64,000 nucleotides of DNA from an uncultured Collinsella sp. (lineage in GTDB: Bacteria > Actinomycetota > Coriobacteriia > Coriobacteriales > Coriobacteriaceae), in NCBI GenBank assembly GCA_958370785.1, contig CATXKN010000002.1:186001-250000 (forward strand). Direction: 5' to 3'. The notes below the pieces were generated by a model. That model worked only from the letters and a program-made list of their open reading frames with translations. It was not told the DNA's origin and did no database searches. This document shows, one piece after another, positions 1 through 8,633 of this stretch (position 1 is its first letter; each line of letters opens with the position of its first letter). The position numbers and the translations under genes were made by a program.

Positions 1-639
1 GAGGGCGAGGAGGCCGAGACCCACACCGTCGAGGTCACCGTCAAGGGCATCAAGGTCCGCAACACCCCCGAGCTCACCGACGAGCTTGTCAAGTCCGACT
101 TTGGCTTCGACAGCATCGACGCTATGCGCGACGCCATCAAGATCGAGATCGAGCAGGACAAGGCTTCCCGCCTCCCGGCCGAGAAGGAGAACCGTTGCGT
201 CTCCGCTCTCGCCGAGCGCCTGCAGCTCGATGAGATGGACGCCGACTACGAGCAGTCCGTCTTTGAGGAGCTTGGCCAGAACTTCCTGTCCAACCTTGCT
301 GCCCGCGGCATGACGCTGGACACCTGGCTGCCCGCTTCCGGCCTGACCATGGAGCAGTTCATCGGCGACCTGCACAAGCAGGCCAACGACGTCGCCCGTG
401 AGTCCCTGGCTCTCGACGCCCTCGCTCGCGAGCTCAAGATTGAGGTCACCGAGGACGACATCAACGCCGAGTTCGAGAAGGCCGGCGTCAAGGACGTCAA
501 GGCTTCCAAGGCCGAGTTCATCGCCGATGGCCGCATGCCTGCCGTCCGCGAGTCCATCCGTCGCTCCAAGGCCGTCGATCACCTGGTCGAGAACGCCAAG
601 GTGACCGAGGTCGACGAGACCGCCAAGGACGCTGAGTAA
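1..639 (+). CDS. tig: Trigger factor, C-terminal part (5' end outside window)
   Basis: Ribosome-associated folding chaperone and peptidyl-prolyl isomerase. Frame 1 is open from the first base to TAA at 637-639, giving the last 212 residues; the N-terminal ribosome-binding domain and most of the PPIase domain lie upstream. The visible part is charged and helical and fits the C-terminal chaperone domain, including the segment around KIEVTEDDINAEFEKAGVKD. The tig-clpP-clpX order is a classical bacterial arrangement and supports the call. A strong inverted repeat follows the gene before clpP. Confidence 0.9.
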   Translation, partial: EGEEAETHTVEVTVKGIKVRNTPELTDELVKSDFGFDSIDAMRDAIKIEIEQDKASRLPAEKENRCVSALAERLQLDEMDADYEQSVFEELGQNFLSNLAARGMTLDTWLPASGLTMEQFIGDLHKQANDVARESLALDALARELKIEVTEDDINAEFEKAGVKDVKASKAEFIADGRMPAVRESIRRSKAVDHLVENAKVTEVDETAKDAE

Positions 640-715
640 TTCTCGCCACCTTTCCCGTGAGCGCATTGATGCGCCCGTGATGGGGTAAAGTTATAAGCCG
701 GTTATCCGGTTGCTT

Positions 716-756
716 CGTACGGTGCCAGCCAATGCATAGCATGCGGGCACCGTACG
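716..756 (+). terminator. Perfect 11-bp inverted repeat between tig and clpP
   Basis: CGTACGGTGCC at 716-726 is exactly complementary to GGCACCGTACG at 746-756, with a 19-nt loop. TTTGTCT follows the right arm, so this may be a weak intrinsic terminator for tig or a processing hairpin in a tig-clpPX transcript. It lies 45 bp upstream of the clpP start. Confidence 0.55.
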
Positions 757-801
757 TTTGTCTAGAACCACTATTGGTCCGTAAGAGAAATGGAGATGCG
801 T

Positions 802-1422
802 ATGATCGCTAAGTTCGATTCCGCCCTCGTGCCATACGTTATCGAGCAGACGCCGCGCGGCGAGCGCAGCTACGATATCTATTCGCGCCTGCTCAACGAC
901 CGCATCATCTTCTTGGGCGAGGAGATCAACTCCGTCAGCGCCAACCTGGTCGTTGCCCAGCTGCTGCATCTTGAGAGCCAAGATGCCGAGAAGGATATCT
1001 CGCTCTACATCAATTCGCCCGGTGGCGAGGTCTACTCCGGCCTGGCGATTCTTGACACCATGAACTTCATTAAGCCGCAGGTCTCCACCATCTGCGTCGG
1101 TATGGCCGCGTCTATGGCCGCCGTGCTGCTTTCGGCCGGCGCCAAGGGCAAGCGCTTCTGCCTGCCGCACTCCAAGGTCATGATTCACCAGCCCAGCGGC
1201 GGTGCCCAGGGCCAGCAGACCGAGATCGAGATCGTGGCCGAGGAGATCAAGAAGACCCGCCGCGAGCTCAACCAGATCCTGTCCGACGCCTCGGGCCAGC
1301 CCATCGAGAAGGTCCAGGCCGATACCGAGCGCGACAACTACCTGACCGCTGCCGAGGCCCTCGACTACGGTCTGATCGACCGTATCGTCACCTCGCGCGA
1401 TCTCGCCGCGAAGGACGCCTAG
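802..1422 (+). CDS. clpP: ATP-dependent Clp protease proteolytic subunit
   Basis: Serine peptidase (S14) that forms the tetradecameric chamber of ClpXP. The start at 802 is preferred because GGAG at 792-795 lies 6 nt upstream; an in-frame ATG at 790 would add four residues. Length is 206 aa, normal for the family. The nucleophile motif GMAASMA (Ser about 104), the catalytic His in KVMIHQP (about 129), and the conserved INSPGG and DTERDN segments are all present. The stop lies one base before clpX, so the two are co-transcribed and probably translationally coupled. Confidence 0.96.
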   Translation: MIAKFDSALVPYVIEQTPRGERSYDIYSRLLNDRIIFLGEEINSVSANLVVAQLLHLESQDAEKDISLYINSPGGEVYSGLAILDTMNFIKPQVSTICVGMAASMAAVLLSAGAKGKRFCLPHSKVMIHQPSGGAQGQQTEIEIVAEEIKKTRRELNQILSDASGQPIEKVQADTERDNYLTAAEALDYGLIDRIVTSRDLAAKDA

Positions 1423-1423
1423 G

Positions 1424-2836
1424 ATGGCAGGTAACATGCAGGACAACTTTGACGAGAACGGCAACCCCATCCGCTGCTCCTTCTGCGGAAAAGAACAGGG
1501 CCAGGTCCGTCGTCTCGTAAAGGGTCCGACCAACATCTTTATCTGCGACGAGTGCGTCGCCGCCTGCTCCGAGATCCTTGAGGAGTCGCTGGCTTCGGAC
1601 TTTATGGACGCCGCCCGCAACGGCAATCTCCCGGGTTTCCTCAACGACCACGGCCAGGCTGCCTCCCAGCCCGCCGTTGACCCCGAGACCGAGGGCTTTG
1701 AGCTCGAGGACGACCGTCAGGTCATCACGCACGTGCCGACGCCGCATGAGATCTATGACGAGCTTTCGGCCTATGTTATGGGCCAGGAGGACGCCAAGCG
1801 CGCCATGTCGGTTGCCGTGTACAACCACTATCGCCGCGTGATCGAGGGCGGTGCCGCGGTGTCCGCCTTTGATGAGGCTGACGGTATGGGCGGCCAGTTC
1901 GATGACGATATGGACGAGGTGGAGCTCGCCAAGTCCAATATTTTGCTGCTCGGCCCCACCGGTACCGGCAAGACGCTGCTGGCCCAGACGCTCGCACGCA
2001 TCCTCGAGGTGCCGTTTGCCATCGCCGACGCCACCGCGCTCACCGAGGCTGGCTACGTGGGCGAGGACGTGGAGAACATCCTGCTCAAGCTCATCAACGC
2101 TGCCGATGGCGATATCGAGCGCGCGCAGGTGGGCATTATCTACGTGGACGAGATCGACAAGATCGCCCGCAAGGCAGAGAACCTCTCCATCACCCGCGAC
2201 GTTTCGGGCGAGGGCGTTCAGCAGGCACTGCTTAAGATTCTTGAGGGCACGGTGGCCAGCGTTCCGCCCACCGGCGGCCGCAAGCATCCCCAGCAGGAGC
2301 TGCTGCAGATCGACACGACCAACATCCTGTTCATCTGCGGCGGTGCCTTTGTGGGTCTGGACAAGATCATCGCCGATCGCGTGGGTAACAAGGGCGTGGG
2401 CTTTAACTCCGAGATCGCCGGCCCCACCTCGGTCGACGAGAACGACCTGCTGCGCCAGGTGCTCCCGCAAGACCTCAACGCTTTTGGCATGATCCCCGAG
2501 TTTGTGGGACGTACGCCCGTCGTCACCCAGACGCAGGCGCTCGATGAGGACGACCTGGTGTCGATCCTGACTGAGCCCAAGAACGCCGTGGTGCGCCAGT
2601 ACCGCAAGATGTTCCAGCTCGAGGACGTTGAGCTTGAGTTTGAGGACGCCGCTCTGCACGAGATCGCCCGCATGGCGCTCGCCCGCAAGACCGGCGCCCG
2701 TGGCCTGCGTGCCATCTGCGAGGACGTGCTGCAGCAGACGATGTTTGACCTCCCCAGCGAGGAGGGCGTCACCAAGGTCGTCGTAACCGAAGCCGCCGTC
2801 AAGGGCGAAGAACAGCCCCAGCGCATCTACGGCTAG
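1424..2836 (+). CDS. clpX: ClpX AAA+ unfoldase
   Basis: Recognises and unfolds substrates for ClpP. The N-terminal C4 zinc-binding domain has Cys at about 18, 21, 41 and 44 (CSFC and CDEC). The AAA+ module has Walker A GPTGTGKT at about 177-184 and Walker B IIYVDEID, followed by the sensor and C-terminal small domain. Length is 470 aa; a longer acidic linker than usual separates the zinc domain from the ATPase. ATG at 1424 is used, but ATG 1436 is also possible. It follows clpP by one base and is closed by a clear terminator. Confidence 0.96.
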   Translation: MAGNMQDNFDENGNPIRCSFCGKEQGQVRRLVKGPTNIFICDECVAACSEILEESLASDFMDAARNGNLPGFLNDHGQAASQPAVDPETEGFELEDDRQVITHVPTPHEIYDELSAYVMGQEDAKRAMSVAVYNHYRRVIEGGAAVSAFDEADGMGGQFDDDMDEVELAKSNILLLGPTGTGKTLLAQTLARILEVPFAIADATALTEAGYVGEDVENILLKLINAADGDIERAQVGIIYVDEIDKIARKAENLSITRDVSGEGVQQALLKILEGTVASVPPTGGRKHPQQELLQIDTTNILFICGGAFVGLDKIIADRVGNKGVGFNSEIAGPTSVDENDLLRQVLPQDLNAFGMIPEFVGRTPVVTQTQALDEDDLVSILTEPKNAVVRQYRKMFQLEDVELEFEDAALHEIARMALARKTGARGLRAICEDVLQQTMFDLPSEEGVTKVVVTEAAVKGEEQPQRIYG

Positions 2837-2857
2837 ACCTGACTAAAATGTGTTTGC

Positions 2858-2896
2858 AAATAGCCTCCGGCCACCCGCGGTCGGAGGCTATTTTAT
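2858..2896 (+). terminator. Intrinsic terminator of clpPX
   Basis: ATAGCCTCCG (2860-2869) pairs with CGGAGGCTAT (2882-2891). The right arm is followed directly by TTTATAT. The hairpin starts about 20 bp after the clpX stop. Confidence 0.85.
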
Positions 2897-2986
2897 ATAT
2901 ACGCAATAACCCCAACTACCTGTGTTATTCTGTGTGTTTGTTTAAGCCTCAGCGAAGTCATTCAGACTGAAGTAATCGATACCTAA

Positions 2987-3026
2987 GGGGAGGAATGTAG
3001 GCCCTGTCGGGCCTACATTCCTCCCC
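2987..3026 (+). promoter_or_regulatory. 18-bp perfect hairpin in the valS leader
   Basis: The arms at 2987-3004 and 3009-3026 are exact reverse complements with a 4-nt loop TGTC. The structure ends 20 bp before the valS start codon and no U-run follows. No T-box consensus (GGUGGNACCGCG type) is visible in the short leader. It may control valS expression or mRNA stability; the role is unknown. Confidence 0.7.
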
Positions 3027-3046
3027 GGCGGGATAGGGAGAGATAT

Positions 3047-5743
3047 ATGGAAGAAATGCCCAAGAACTACGATCCGTCGACCAACGAGCCGGCGATCCTG
3101 CAGAAGTGGCTCGACGGCGGCTACTACAAGCGCCGTGAGGGCGTGGGCGACTGCACCGTCACCATTCCGCCTCCCAATGTGACCGGCAAGCTCCACATGG
3201 GTCACGCCACCGACGACTCCATCCAGGACGCCATCATCCGTATGGCCCGCATGCGCGGCAAGTCTACGCGCTGGGTGCTGGGCACCGACCACGCCGGTAT
3301 CGCTACGCAGACCAAGGTCGACAAGAAGCTCAAGAGCGAGGGCATTAGCCGCCTGGAGATCGGTCGCGACAAGTTTGTCGACGCCTGCTGGGATTGGACC
3401 CACGAGTACGGCGGCATCATCGTCGAGCAGATCAAGCGCATGGGCTGCTCCGTCGACTTCGACAACGAGCGCTTCACCATGGACGAGGACTATGCCCAGG
3501 CGGTGCGCAAGGTCTTCTGCGACTGGTACCATGACGGCCTGATCTATCGCGGCAAGCGCATCGTCAACTGGTGCCCCAACTGCACGACCGCAATCTCGGA
3601 TGACGAGGCCGAGTACAAGGACGAGAAGGGCCACCTGTGGCACCTGCGCTACCCGCTGACCGAGCCGGTCAACGGCCAGGACTACATCGTCGTCGCCACC
3701 ACGCGCCCCGAGACCATGCTCGGCGACACGGGCGTTGCCGTCTCCCCGAAGGATCCCGAGAAGGCCGCCTTTGTGGGTAAGACCGTCAAGCTCCCCATCG
3801 TCGACCGCGAGATCCCCATCTTTGAGGATTGGCATGTCGACGCCAACTTTGGCTCCGGCTTTGTTAAGGTCACCCCGGCACACGATCCCAACGACTACGC
3901 CATGGGTCAGGCCCACGACCTGCCGCAGATCAACATCTTTGACGAGCACGCGGTGGTCGTCGAGGGCTACGGCGAGTTCACCGGCATGAACCGCGACGAG
4001 TGCCGCGAGGCCGTCATCAAGTGGTTCGAGGAGCACGACCTGCTCGATCACGTCGAGGACCTCGATCACTCCGTCATGCACTGCTACCGTTGCGACTCCG
4101 CCCTGGAGCCGTGGCTGTCCGAGCAGTGGTTCGTCGCCGTCGACAAGCTCAAGGGGCCGGCGCTCGACGCCGTCAACTCCGGCAAGGTCACCTTCCACCC
4201 CGCGCGCTGGACGCAGACCTACACTACCTGGATGGAAAACCTCAAGGACTGGTGCATCAGCCGCCAGCTGTGGTGGGGCCACCGCATCCCCGTGTTCTAC
4301 TGCGAGGACTGCGGCTGGGAGGACGCCCTGACCGAGGACGCCGATGTGTGCCCCAAGTGCGGCGGCCATCACGTGCACCAGGACGAGAACGTGCTGGACA
4401 CCTGGTTTAGCTCGCAGCTTTGGACCTTCGCCACGCAGGGCTGGCCGCAAAAGCCGGAGCTGCTCGAGGGCCATCACCCCACGACGGCGCTTGTCACCGC
4501 GCGCGACATCATCGCGCTGTGGGTCGCCCGTATGGTCATGAGCTCGCTGTATTTCTTGGACGAGGTGCCGTTTAAGGATGTCGTCATCTATCCGACGATT
4601 CTGGCCAAGGACGGCAGCCGCATGTCCAAGTCCAAGGGCAACGGCGTTGACCCCATGGATCTCATCGGCATGTACGGCGCCGATGCCATGCGCTATAACC
4701 TGCTCACGCTGTGCACCAACAACCAGGACGTCAAGTTCGACGCGAACATCGACAAGAAGACCAAGAAGCTCATCGACAGCCCGCGTACCGACCAGGCTAA
4801 GAGCTTTGTGACCAAGATCTGGAACGCCAGCCGCTTCCTGCTCATGAACATGGAGGGCTACACGCCCGGCGAGCCCGTCGTGGAGACGCCGGCCGACGCC
4901 TGGATGTTCAGCCGCCTGGCCAAGGCCGTGAAAATGGTTACCGAGGGCATCGAGAACTACACCTTTGGCGACATGGCCCGCGGCGTGCAGCAGTTCTTCT
5001 GGAATGAGGTCTGCGACTGGTACGTCGAGGTCACCAAGGCCCGCCTGAAGGGTGAGGGCCGCCTGCAGGCTCAGCGCAACCTGATCTTTGTGCTCGACAC
5101 CTCCATTCGCCTGATGCACCCGCTTATGCCGTTTGTTACCGAGGAGATCTGGGACAACATGCCGGCGAGCGTGCTCGACCTGGACGCCGAGGGCAACGTG
5201 GACCGTGCTGAGGCGCTCATGATCGCCAAGTGGCCCGAGCCCGCCGACTACGTCAAGTACGTCGACGAGCCCGCCGAGCGCGCGTTTGAGCTGTGCCGCA
5301 CCGTCGTTTCCGCCGCCCGTGCCACCCGTTCGCGTTATCGCTTGAGCCCCAAGGCCGAGCTCGACGTGGTCGTGCGCGCCGGTGCCGAGGACATCGAGAA
5401 GCTCGAGAGCCTGCGCTCGACCATCGAGCCGCTGGCCAACACGTCTTCGCTGGTTATGGGCACCGATGTCGAGAAGCCGGCCGCGAGCATCGCCGTTGTT
5501 GACAGTGGCGTCGAGGTCTTTGTGGTGCTCGAGGGCAAGGTTGACCTTTCGGCCGAGAAGGCGCGCCTGGAGAAGGAGATCGCCGCTGCCCAGAAGGAGC
5601 TCGCCGGCTGCGAGAAGACGCTCGCCAACGAGGGCTTTGTGGCTAAGGCCGCGCCCACGGTGGTCCAGAAGAAGAGGGACCGTGCAGCTGAGCTCAAGGA
5701 GATCCTGGCGGCGCTGACTGCTCAGGTTGCTGACTTCTCGTAG
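3047..5743 (+). CDS. valS: Valyl-tRNA synthetase
   Basis: Class I aminoacyl-tRNA synthetase charging tRNA-Val. The HIGH-type motif is HMGH at residues 50-53 in PNVTGKLHMGHA, and the KMSKS-type motif RMSKS is at about 525-529. Editing (CP1) domain features such as TTRPETMLGDT are clear, and a C-terminal coiled coil rich in Glu/Lys/Ala closes the protein. Length 898 aa is typical. ATG 3047 is preceded by AGGGAGAG. It is a single gene between a leader hairpin and a structured spacer before folC. Confidence 0.97.
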   Translation: MEEMPKNYDPSTNEPAILQKWLDGGYYKRREGVGDCTVTIPPPNVTGKLHMGHATDDSIQDAIIRMARMRGKSTRWVLGTDHAGIATQTKVDKKLKSEGISRLEIGRDKFVDACWDWTHEYGGIIVEQIKRMGCSVDFDNERFTMDEDYAQAVRKVFCDWYHDGLIYRGKRIVNWCPNCTTAISDDEAEYKDEKGHLWHLRYPLTEPVNGQDYIVVATTRPETMLGDTGVAVSPKDPEKAAFVGKTVKLPIVDREIPIFEDWHVDANFGSGFVKVTPAHDPNDYAMGQAHDLPQINIFDEHAVVVEGYGEFTGMNRDECREAVIKWFEEHDLLDHVEDLDHSVMHCYRCDSALEPWLSEQWFVAVDKLKGPALDAVNSGKVTFHPARWTQTYTTWMENLKDWCISRQLWWGHRIPVFYCEDCGWEDALTEDADVCPKCGGHHVHQDENVLDTWFSSQLWTFATQGWPQKPELLEGHHPTTALVTARDIIALWVARMVMSSLYFLDEVPFKDVVIYPTILAKDGSRMSKSKGNGVDPMDLIGMYGADAMRYNLLTLCTNNQDVKFDANIDKKTKKLIDSPRTDQAKSFVTKIWNASRFLLMNMEGYTPGEPVVETPADAWMFSRLAKAVKMVTEGIENYTFGDMARGVQQFFWNEVCDWYVEVTKARLKGEGRLQAQRNLIFVLDTSIRLMHPLMPFVTEEIWDNMPASVLDLDAEGNVDRAEALMIAKWPEPADYVKYVDEPAERAFELCRTVVSAARATRSRYRLSPKAELDVVVRAGAEDIEKLESLRSTIEPLANTSSLVMGTDVEKPAASIAVVDSGVEVFVVLEGKVDLSAEKARLEKEIAAAQKELAGCEKTLANEGFVAKAAPTVVQKKRDRAAELKEILAALTAQVADFS

Positions 5744-5758
5744 GTCTAACTTGGGGGC

Positions 5759-5873
5759 GCGTCCCGATGCTTTGCTCTCCGCTGCGGACAGTCCTGCGCA
5801 AGACGGACAGCACATTAAGTGCTGTCCTTTGCGTGCGGAACTTGCGGCGAGCAAAGCATTGGGCCGCTCCTGG
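5759..5873. repeat. Nested imperfect palindrome between valS and folC
   Basis: The inner stem GGACAGCAC (5805-5813) pairs with GTGCTGTCC (5819-5827) across the loop ATTAA. An outer pair ATGCTTTGCTC (5767-5777) matches GAGCAAAGCAT (5849-5859). Both strands read similarly over about 100 bp, as expected of a long palindrome with small indels. It could be a terminator/processing structure or a small palindromic repeat element. No gene is seen at 5744-6023. Confidence 0.6.
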
Positions 5874-5970
5874 TGCGGTTACGTTGCTGTCTTTATCTGG
5901 CGCGTTAGGGTCACTTGGTTGTGGCCTTGATCTTGCTGCAAAGCGGTGTTTGGCTGATATTTTGAATGGG

Positions 5971-6003
5971 AGGGGCTCGTTGTTTGTTACGGGCCCCTTT
6001 TTA
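5971..6003 (+). terminator. Intrinsic terminator-like hairpin upstream of folC
   Basis: AGGGGCTCGT (5971-5980) pairs with ACGGGCCCCT (5989-5998) with one mismatch. The second arm ends in a T-run at 5998-6002. It lies only 20 bp before the folC start, so it is either the end of the valS transcript or a folC attenuator. Confidence 0.6.
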
Positions 6004-6023
6004 TGTTGAGGGGACTTTGGTTT

Positions 6024-7367
6024 ATGGCTAAGCGTTCGGGGTCGTATGTCGTTCCTTTCTCGTTTGAGTTGCTTTCGTTTGATGAGGCTGTTGGGCTGGC
6101 TGCTGATACGGGGCGGATTTCTGGGGATGCTGGTCCTCTGCTCGAGACGGTTGTCGATATGCTCGATGAGCTGGGGCGTCCGGATGAGTATTTCGATTGC
6201 ATTCAGGTTGCCGGTACCAATGGCAAGACTTCGACCACGCGTTTTTCGGCTGCCATCCTTCGTGGTGAGGGGTTAAAGACCGCACTGTATACGTCTCCGC
6301 AGTTGGTGCGATATCCCGAGCGCATGGAGGTCGATGGGCGCGTCGTGAGCGATGAGGCCTTTGCCCGTGGCGTTTCTGCCGCAGTAGAGGCAGGGCGTCG
6401 CGTGAATGCGCGCCGTGTGGCGGCGGGGGAGCGCGCGTACGCCATCACGCCGTTTGACCTGCTGACGGCTGCCGCACTGGTGGTGTTTGCCGAGGCTGCA
6501 GTGGATGTTGCTGTGCTCGAGGTTGGCATGGGCGGCCGTTGGGACGCCACGAGTGCGACTGATCCCGTTGCCGTTGCCATTACGGGTATCGGCCTCGACC
6601 ATACACGTATTTTGGGCGACACGCTCGAGGCCATTGCGGGGGAGAAGGCTGCCGTTATCAAACCCGGGCGCCTAGTTGTACTGGGCGAGGGCACGCACGA
6701 GCCGAGCGTTCAGCGCGTGATGGATGCCCTTTGTCGCGAGTGCGGCGTCGTGCCGCTCGTGGTGAGCCACTCCACGACTAAGGTGCCGACGCATGTGGGC
6801 GATACAGTTGAGTTCAGCTGCACTACGCCGCGCGCGATTTATACGTCGAGCATGGTTAAGCCGGCGTATCAGCCGCAGAATGCCGCGTGCGCGATAATGC
6901 TCTGCGAGGGCTATCTGGGCCGCGAGCTCGACCACGATACGCTCGATGCTTCGCTTATGGGCTGTCCCACGCCGGGCCGTTTTGACGTGCTGGGAACCAA
7001 TCCGCTCAAGCTGATTGATGCCTGCCATAACCCTCAGAGTTGCGAGAACTTTGTGAGTGCGCTGGACGAGATCGACACGTGCGTGGAGAATCGCCCTACC
7101 CTGCTGTGCGCCGCGCTGGCCGACAAGGATGTGGCAGGTATCGTCGATGTGTTGATCCCGGCCTTCCCTCGCGTGGTCGTGACGCAGACCGATTCCGATC
7201 GCGCCCTGCCGGCAGAGGAGCTCGCCGCCCTCGTTGATGCCGATAAGCTCGCGGGCGTGTACCCCAGCGTGTCCGAGTCCCTCGCAGCTTTCGAAGCTGC
7301 AGGCGAGCCCTTTGTAGCAGCCGGCACCATCACCCTAGCCGGCGAAGTAGCGGGGCTGCTGCGCTAG
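6024..7367 (+). CDS. folC: Folylpolyglutamate synthase / dihydrofolate synthase
   Basis: Mur-ligase-type enzyme that adds glutamate to (dihydro)folate using ATP. The start at 6024 is chosen because GAGGGGA at 6008-6014 is a good ribosome site; an in-frame ATG at 6003 would add seven residues. Length is 447 aa. The P-loop GTNGKTSTTRF begins near residue 64, and VLEVGMGGRWDATSATDP, TGIGLDHTRILGDTLEAIAGEKA and DACHNPQS are family signatures. It stands alone, with palindromic repeats on the 3' side. Confidence 0.93.
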   Translation: MAKRSGSYVVPFSFELLSFDEAVGLAADTGRISGDAGPLLETVVDMLDELGRPDEYFDCIQVAGTNGKTSTTRFSAAILRGEGLKTALYTSPQLVRYPERMEVDGRVVSDEAFARGVSAAVEAGRRVNARRVAAGERAYAITPFDLLTAAALVVFAEAAVDVAVLEVGMGGRWDATSATDPVAVAITGIGLDHTRILGDTLEAIAGEKAAVIKPGRLVVLGEGTHEPSVQRVMDALCRECGVVPLVVSHSTTKVPTHVGDTVEFSCTTPRAIYTSSMVKPAYQPQNAACAIMLCEGYLGRELDHDTLDASLMGCPTPGRFDVLGTNPLKLIDACHNPQSCENFVSALDEIDTCVENRPTLLCAALADKDVAGIVDVLIPAFPRVVVTQTDSDRALPAEELAALVDADKLAGVYPSVSESLAAFEAAGEPFVAAGTITLAGEVAGLLR

Positions 7368-7399
7368 CCCGCTCTGCTCCGTTAACCCATCCCCTCATC

Positions 7400-7466
7400 A
7401 GTTGCGGTGAAATAGGGACTGTTTTATGGGCTAGAAGCCTTAAACAGTCCGTATTTCACCGCAACT
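7400..7466. repeat. Palindromic intergenic repeat, copy 1
   Basis: The ends are AGTTGCGGTGAAATA and its reverse complement. The arms extend inward to 25 nt with a single mismatch (ending GGACTGTTT / AAACAGTCC) around a 17-nt loop. Related copies lie at 8921 and 54308. This copy lies between the converging folC and M24 peptidase genes and may also act as a bidirectional terminator. Confidence 0.8.
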
Positions 7467-7490
7467 TCTAGGGGAGCTTTGGTGGCATGC

Positions 7491-8579
7491 CTAGTCGAGG
7501 CGGACTGGGTCGTGGGGGTAGGCGTTGAGGATCTCGACGCCGGACTCGGTGACCAGGGCAAGGTCCTCGATGCGGACGCCGGTGCGGCCGGGGAGGTAGA
7601 TGCCCGGCTCGATGGAGAACGTCATGCCCGGCTCTACGACCTGCTCGTTGACAAGCGAGACATCGCCTGGCTCATGGTCCTGCAGGCCGATTGAGTGTCC
7701 CAGACGGTGCGTAAAGAACTGGCCATAGCCCGCATCCTCAATCACGTTGCGCGCGGCTCGGTCCAGGTCGCACATGCGCACGCCCGGTGCGATGAGCGCC
7801 TCGGCGGCCTCGTTGGCGCGACGCACGATGTCGTAGATGCGTGCTGTCTCCTCGTCCGGCTCGCCCCAAAAGAACGTGCGTGTCATGTCCGAGCAGTAGT
7901 TGCGACGACGCCCGCCAATGTCGAACAGTACCACGTCGCCGCGCTTGAGTACCGTATCGTCGGGCTCGTGGTGCGGGTCGCCGGCGTTGGCGCCAAAGCT
8001 TACGATGGGCGGAAAGCTAAAGCCTTCGCAGCCGTGATTGCGGTACAGACCGAGCATTTGGTCTGCAATTTCGCGCTCCGTCACGCCCTCGTGAACGAGC
8101 TTGATGGCGTCGGCCATTACGGCATCGTTGGCGGCCGAGGACACGCGCATGAGCTCCTGCTCGGCTGCGTCCTTGTGGGTGCGTGCGGCTGTGACGGCAA
8201 AGTCGCCCAGGAAGAACTCGCTCGCAGCATGGCGCTCCATAAGGGGCATCAAAAAGCCGGAGCGCATAACGGTATCGATGCCGAGGGGCTTGGCGGGATT
8301 GACCTCGCGAGCGATGGCGTCGGTCACGACGTCGGTATCGGTGTGGTAGGCCACGCGGGCATTGTCGTACTCTGGCAGCTGATGCAGGGCGTTAACCAAG
8401 ATTACGGGCTCGGCATCGCGCGCGAGCAGCACGCCGCAAAAACGCTCGAACATATCGGCATAAAAGCCGGTTAGATAGTAGATCGACCATGGGTCGTTTA
8501 CGAGCAGCTGCGCGCCGGGGTGCTGAGCCTCAAGCGCATCGAGCACGCGCGCCACACGCTGGTCATCGACATGTGCCAT
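7491..8579 (-). CDS. M24 family metallopeptidase (Xaa-Pro aminopeptidase-like)
   Basis: Cytoplasmic metallopeptidase of the aminopeptidase P/prolidase family, predicted to remove N-terminal residues before proline. It has an N-terminal creatinase-like domain (about 1-125) and a C-terminal pita-bread domain. Metal-ligand motifs are visible: VVLFDIGG...SDMTRTF (Asp pair), HRLGHSIGLQDHEPG (His), SIEPGIYLPG and VRIEDL (Glu pair). Length 362 aa is normal. On the minus strand AAAGGATG lies just upstream of the ATG. Its 5' side is a 466-bp non-coding region with nested inverted repeats. Confidence 0.9.
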   Translation of the reverse strand: MAHVDDQRVARVLDALEAQHPGAQLLVNDPWSIYYLTGFYADMFERFCGVLLARDAEPVILVNALHQLPEYDNARVAYHTDTDVVTDAIAREVNPAKPLGIDTVMRSGFLMPLMERHAASEFFLGDFAVTAARTHKDAAEQELMRVSSAANDAVMADAIKLVHEGVTEREIADQMLGLYRNHGCEGFSFPPIVSFGANAGDPHHEPDDTVLKRGDVVLFDIGGRRRNYCSDMTRTFFWGEPDEETARIYDIVRRANEAAEALIAPGVRMCDLDRAARNVIEDAGYGQFFTHRLGHSIGLQDHEPGDVSLVNEQVVEPGMTFSIEPGIYLPGRTGVRIEDLALVTESGVEILNAYPHDPVRLD

Positions 8580-8633
8580 GAAACATCCTTTCGCTAGGGT
8601 GCCACCATGGTATCCCCAATGCCAGGGTAGTCA

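Noticed and set aside
2897..3046. T-box riboswitch before valS
   Set aside because: The region is only 150 bp and the conserved T-box and specifier-loop motifs are not visible.
2942..5854. 970-codon open frame opposite valS
   Set aside because: Shadow of the high-GC third codon positions of valS; no family-like motifs and no start context.
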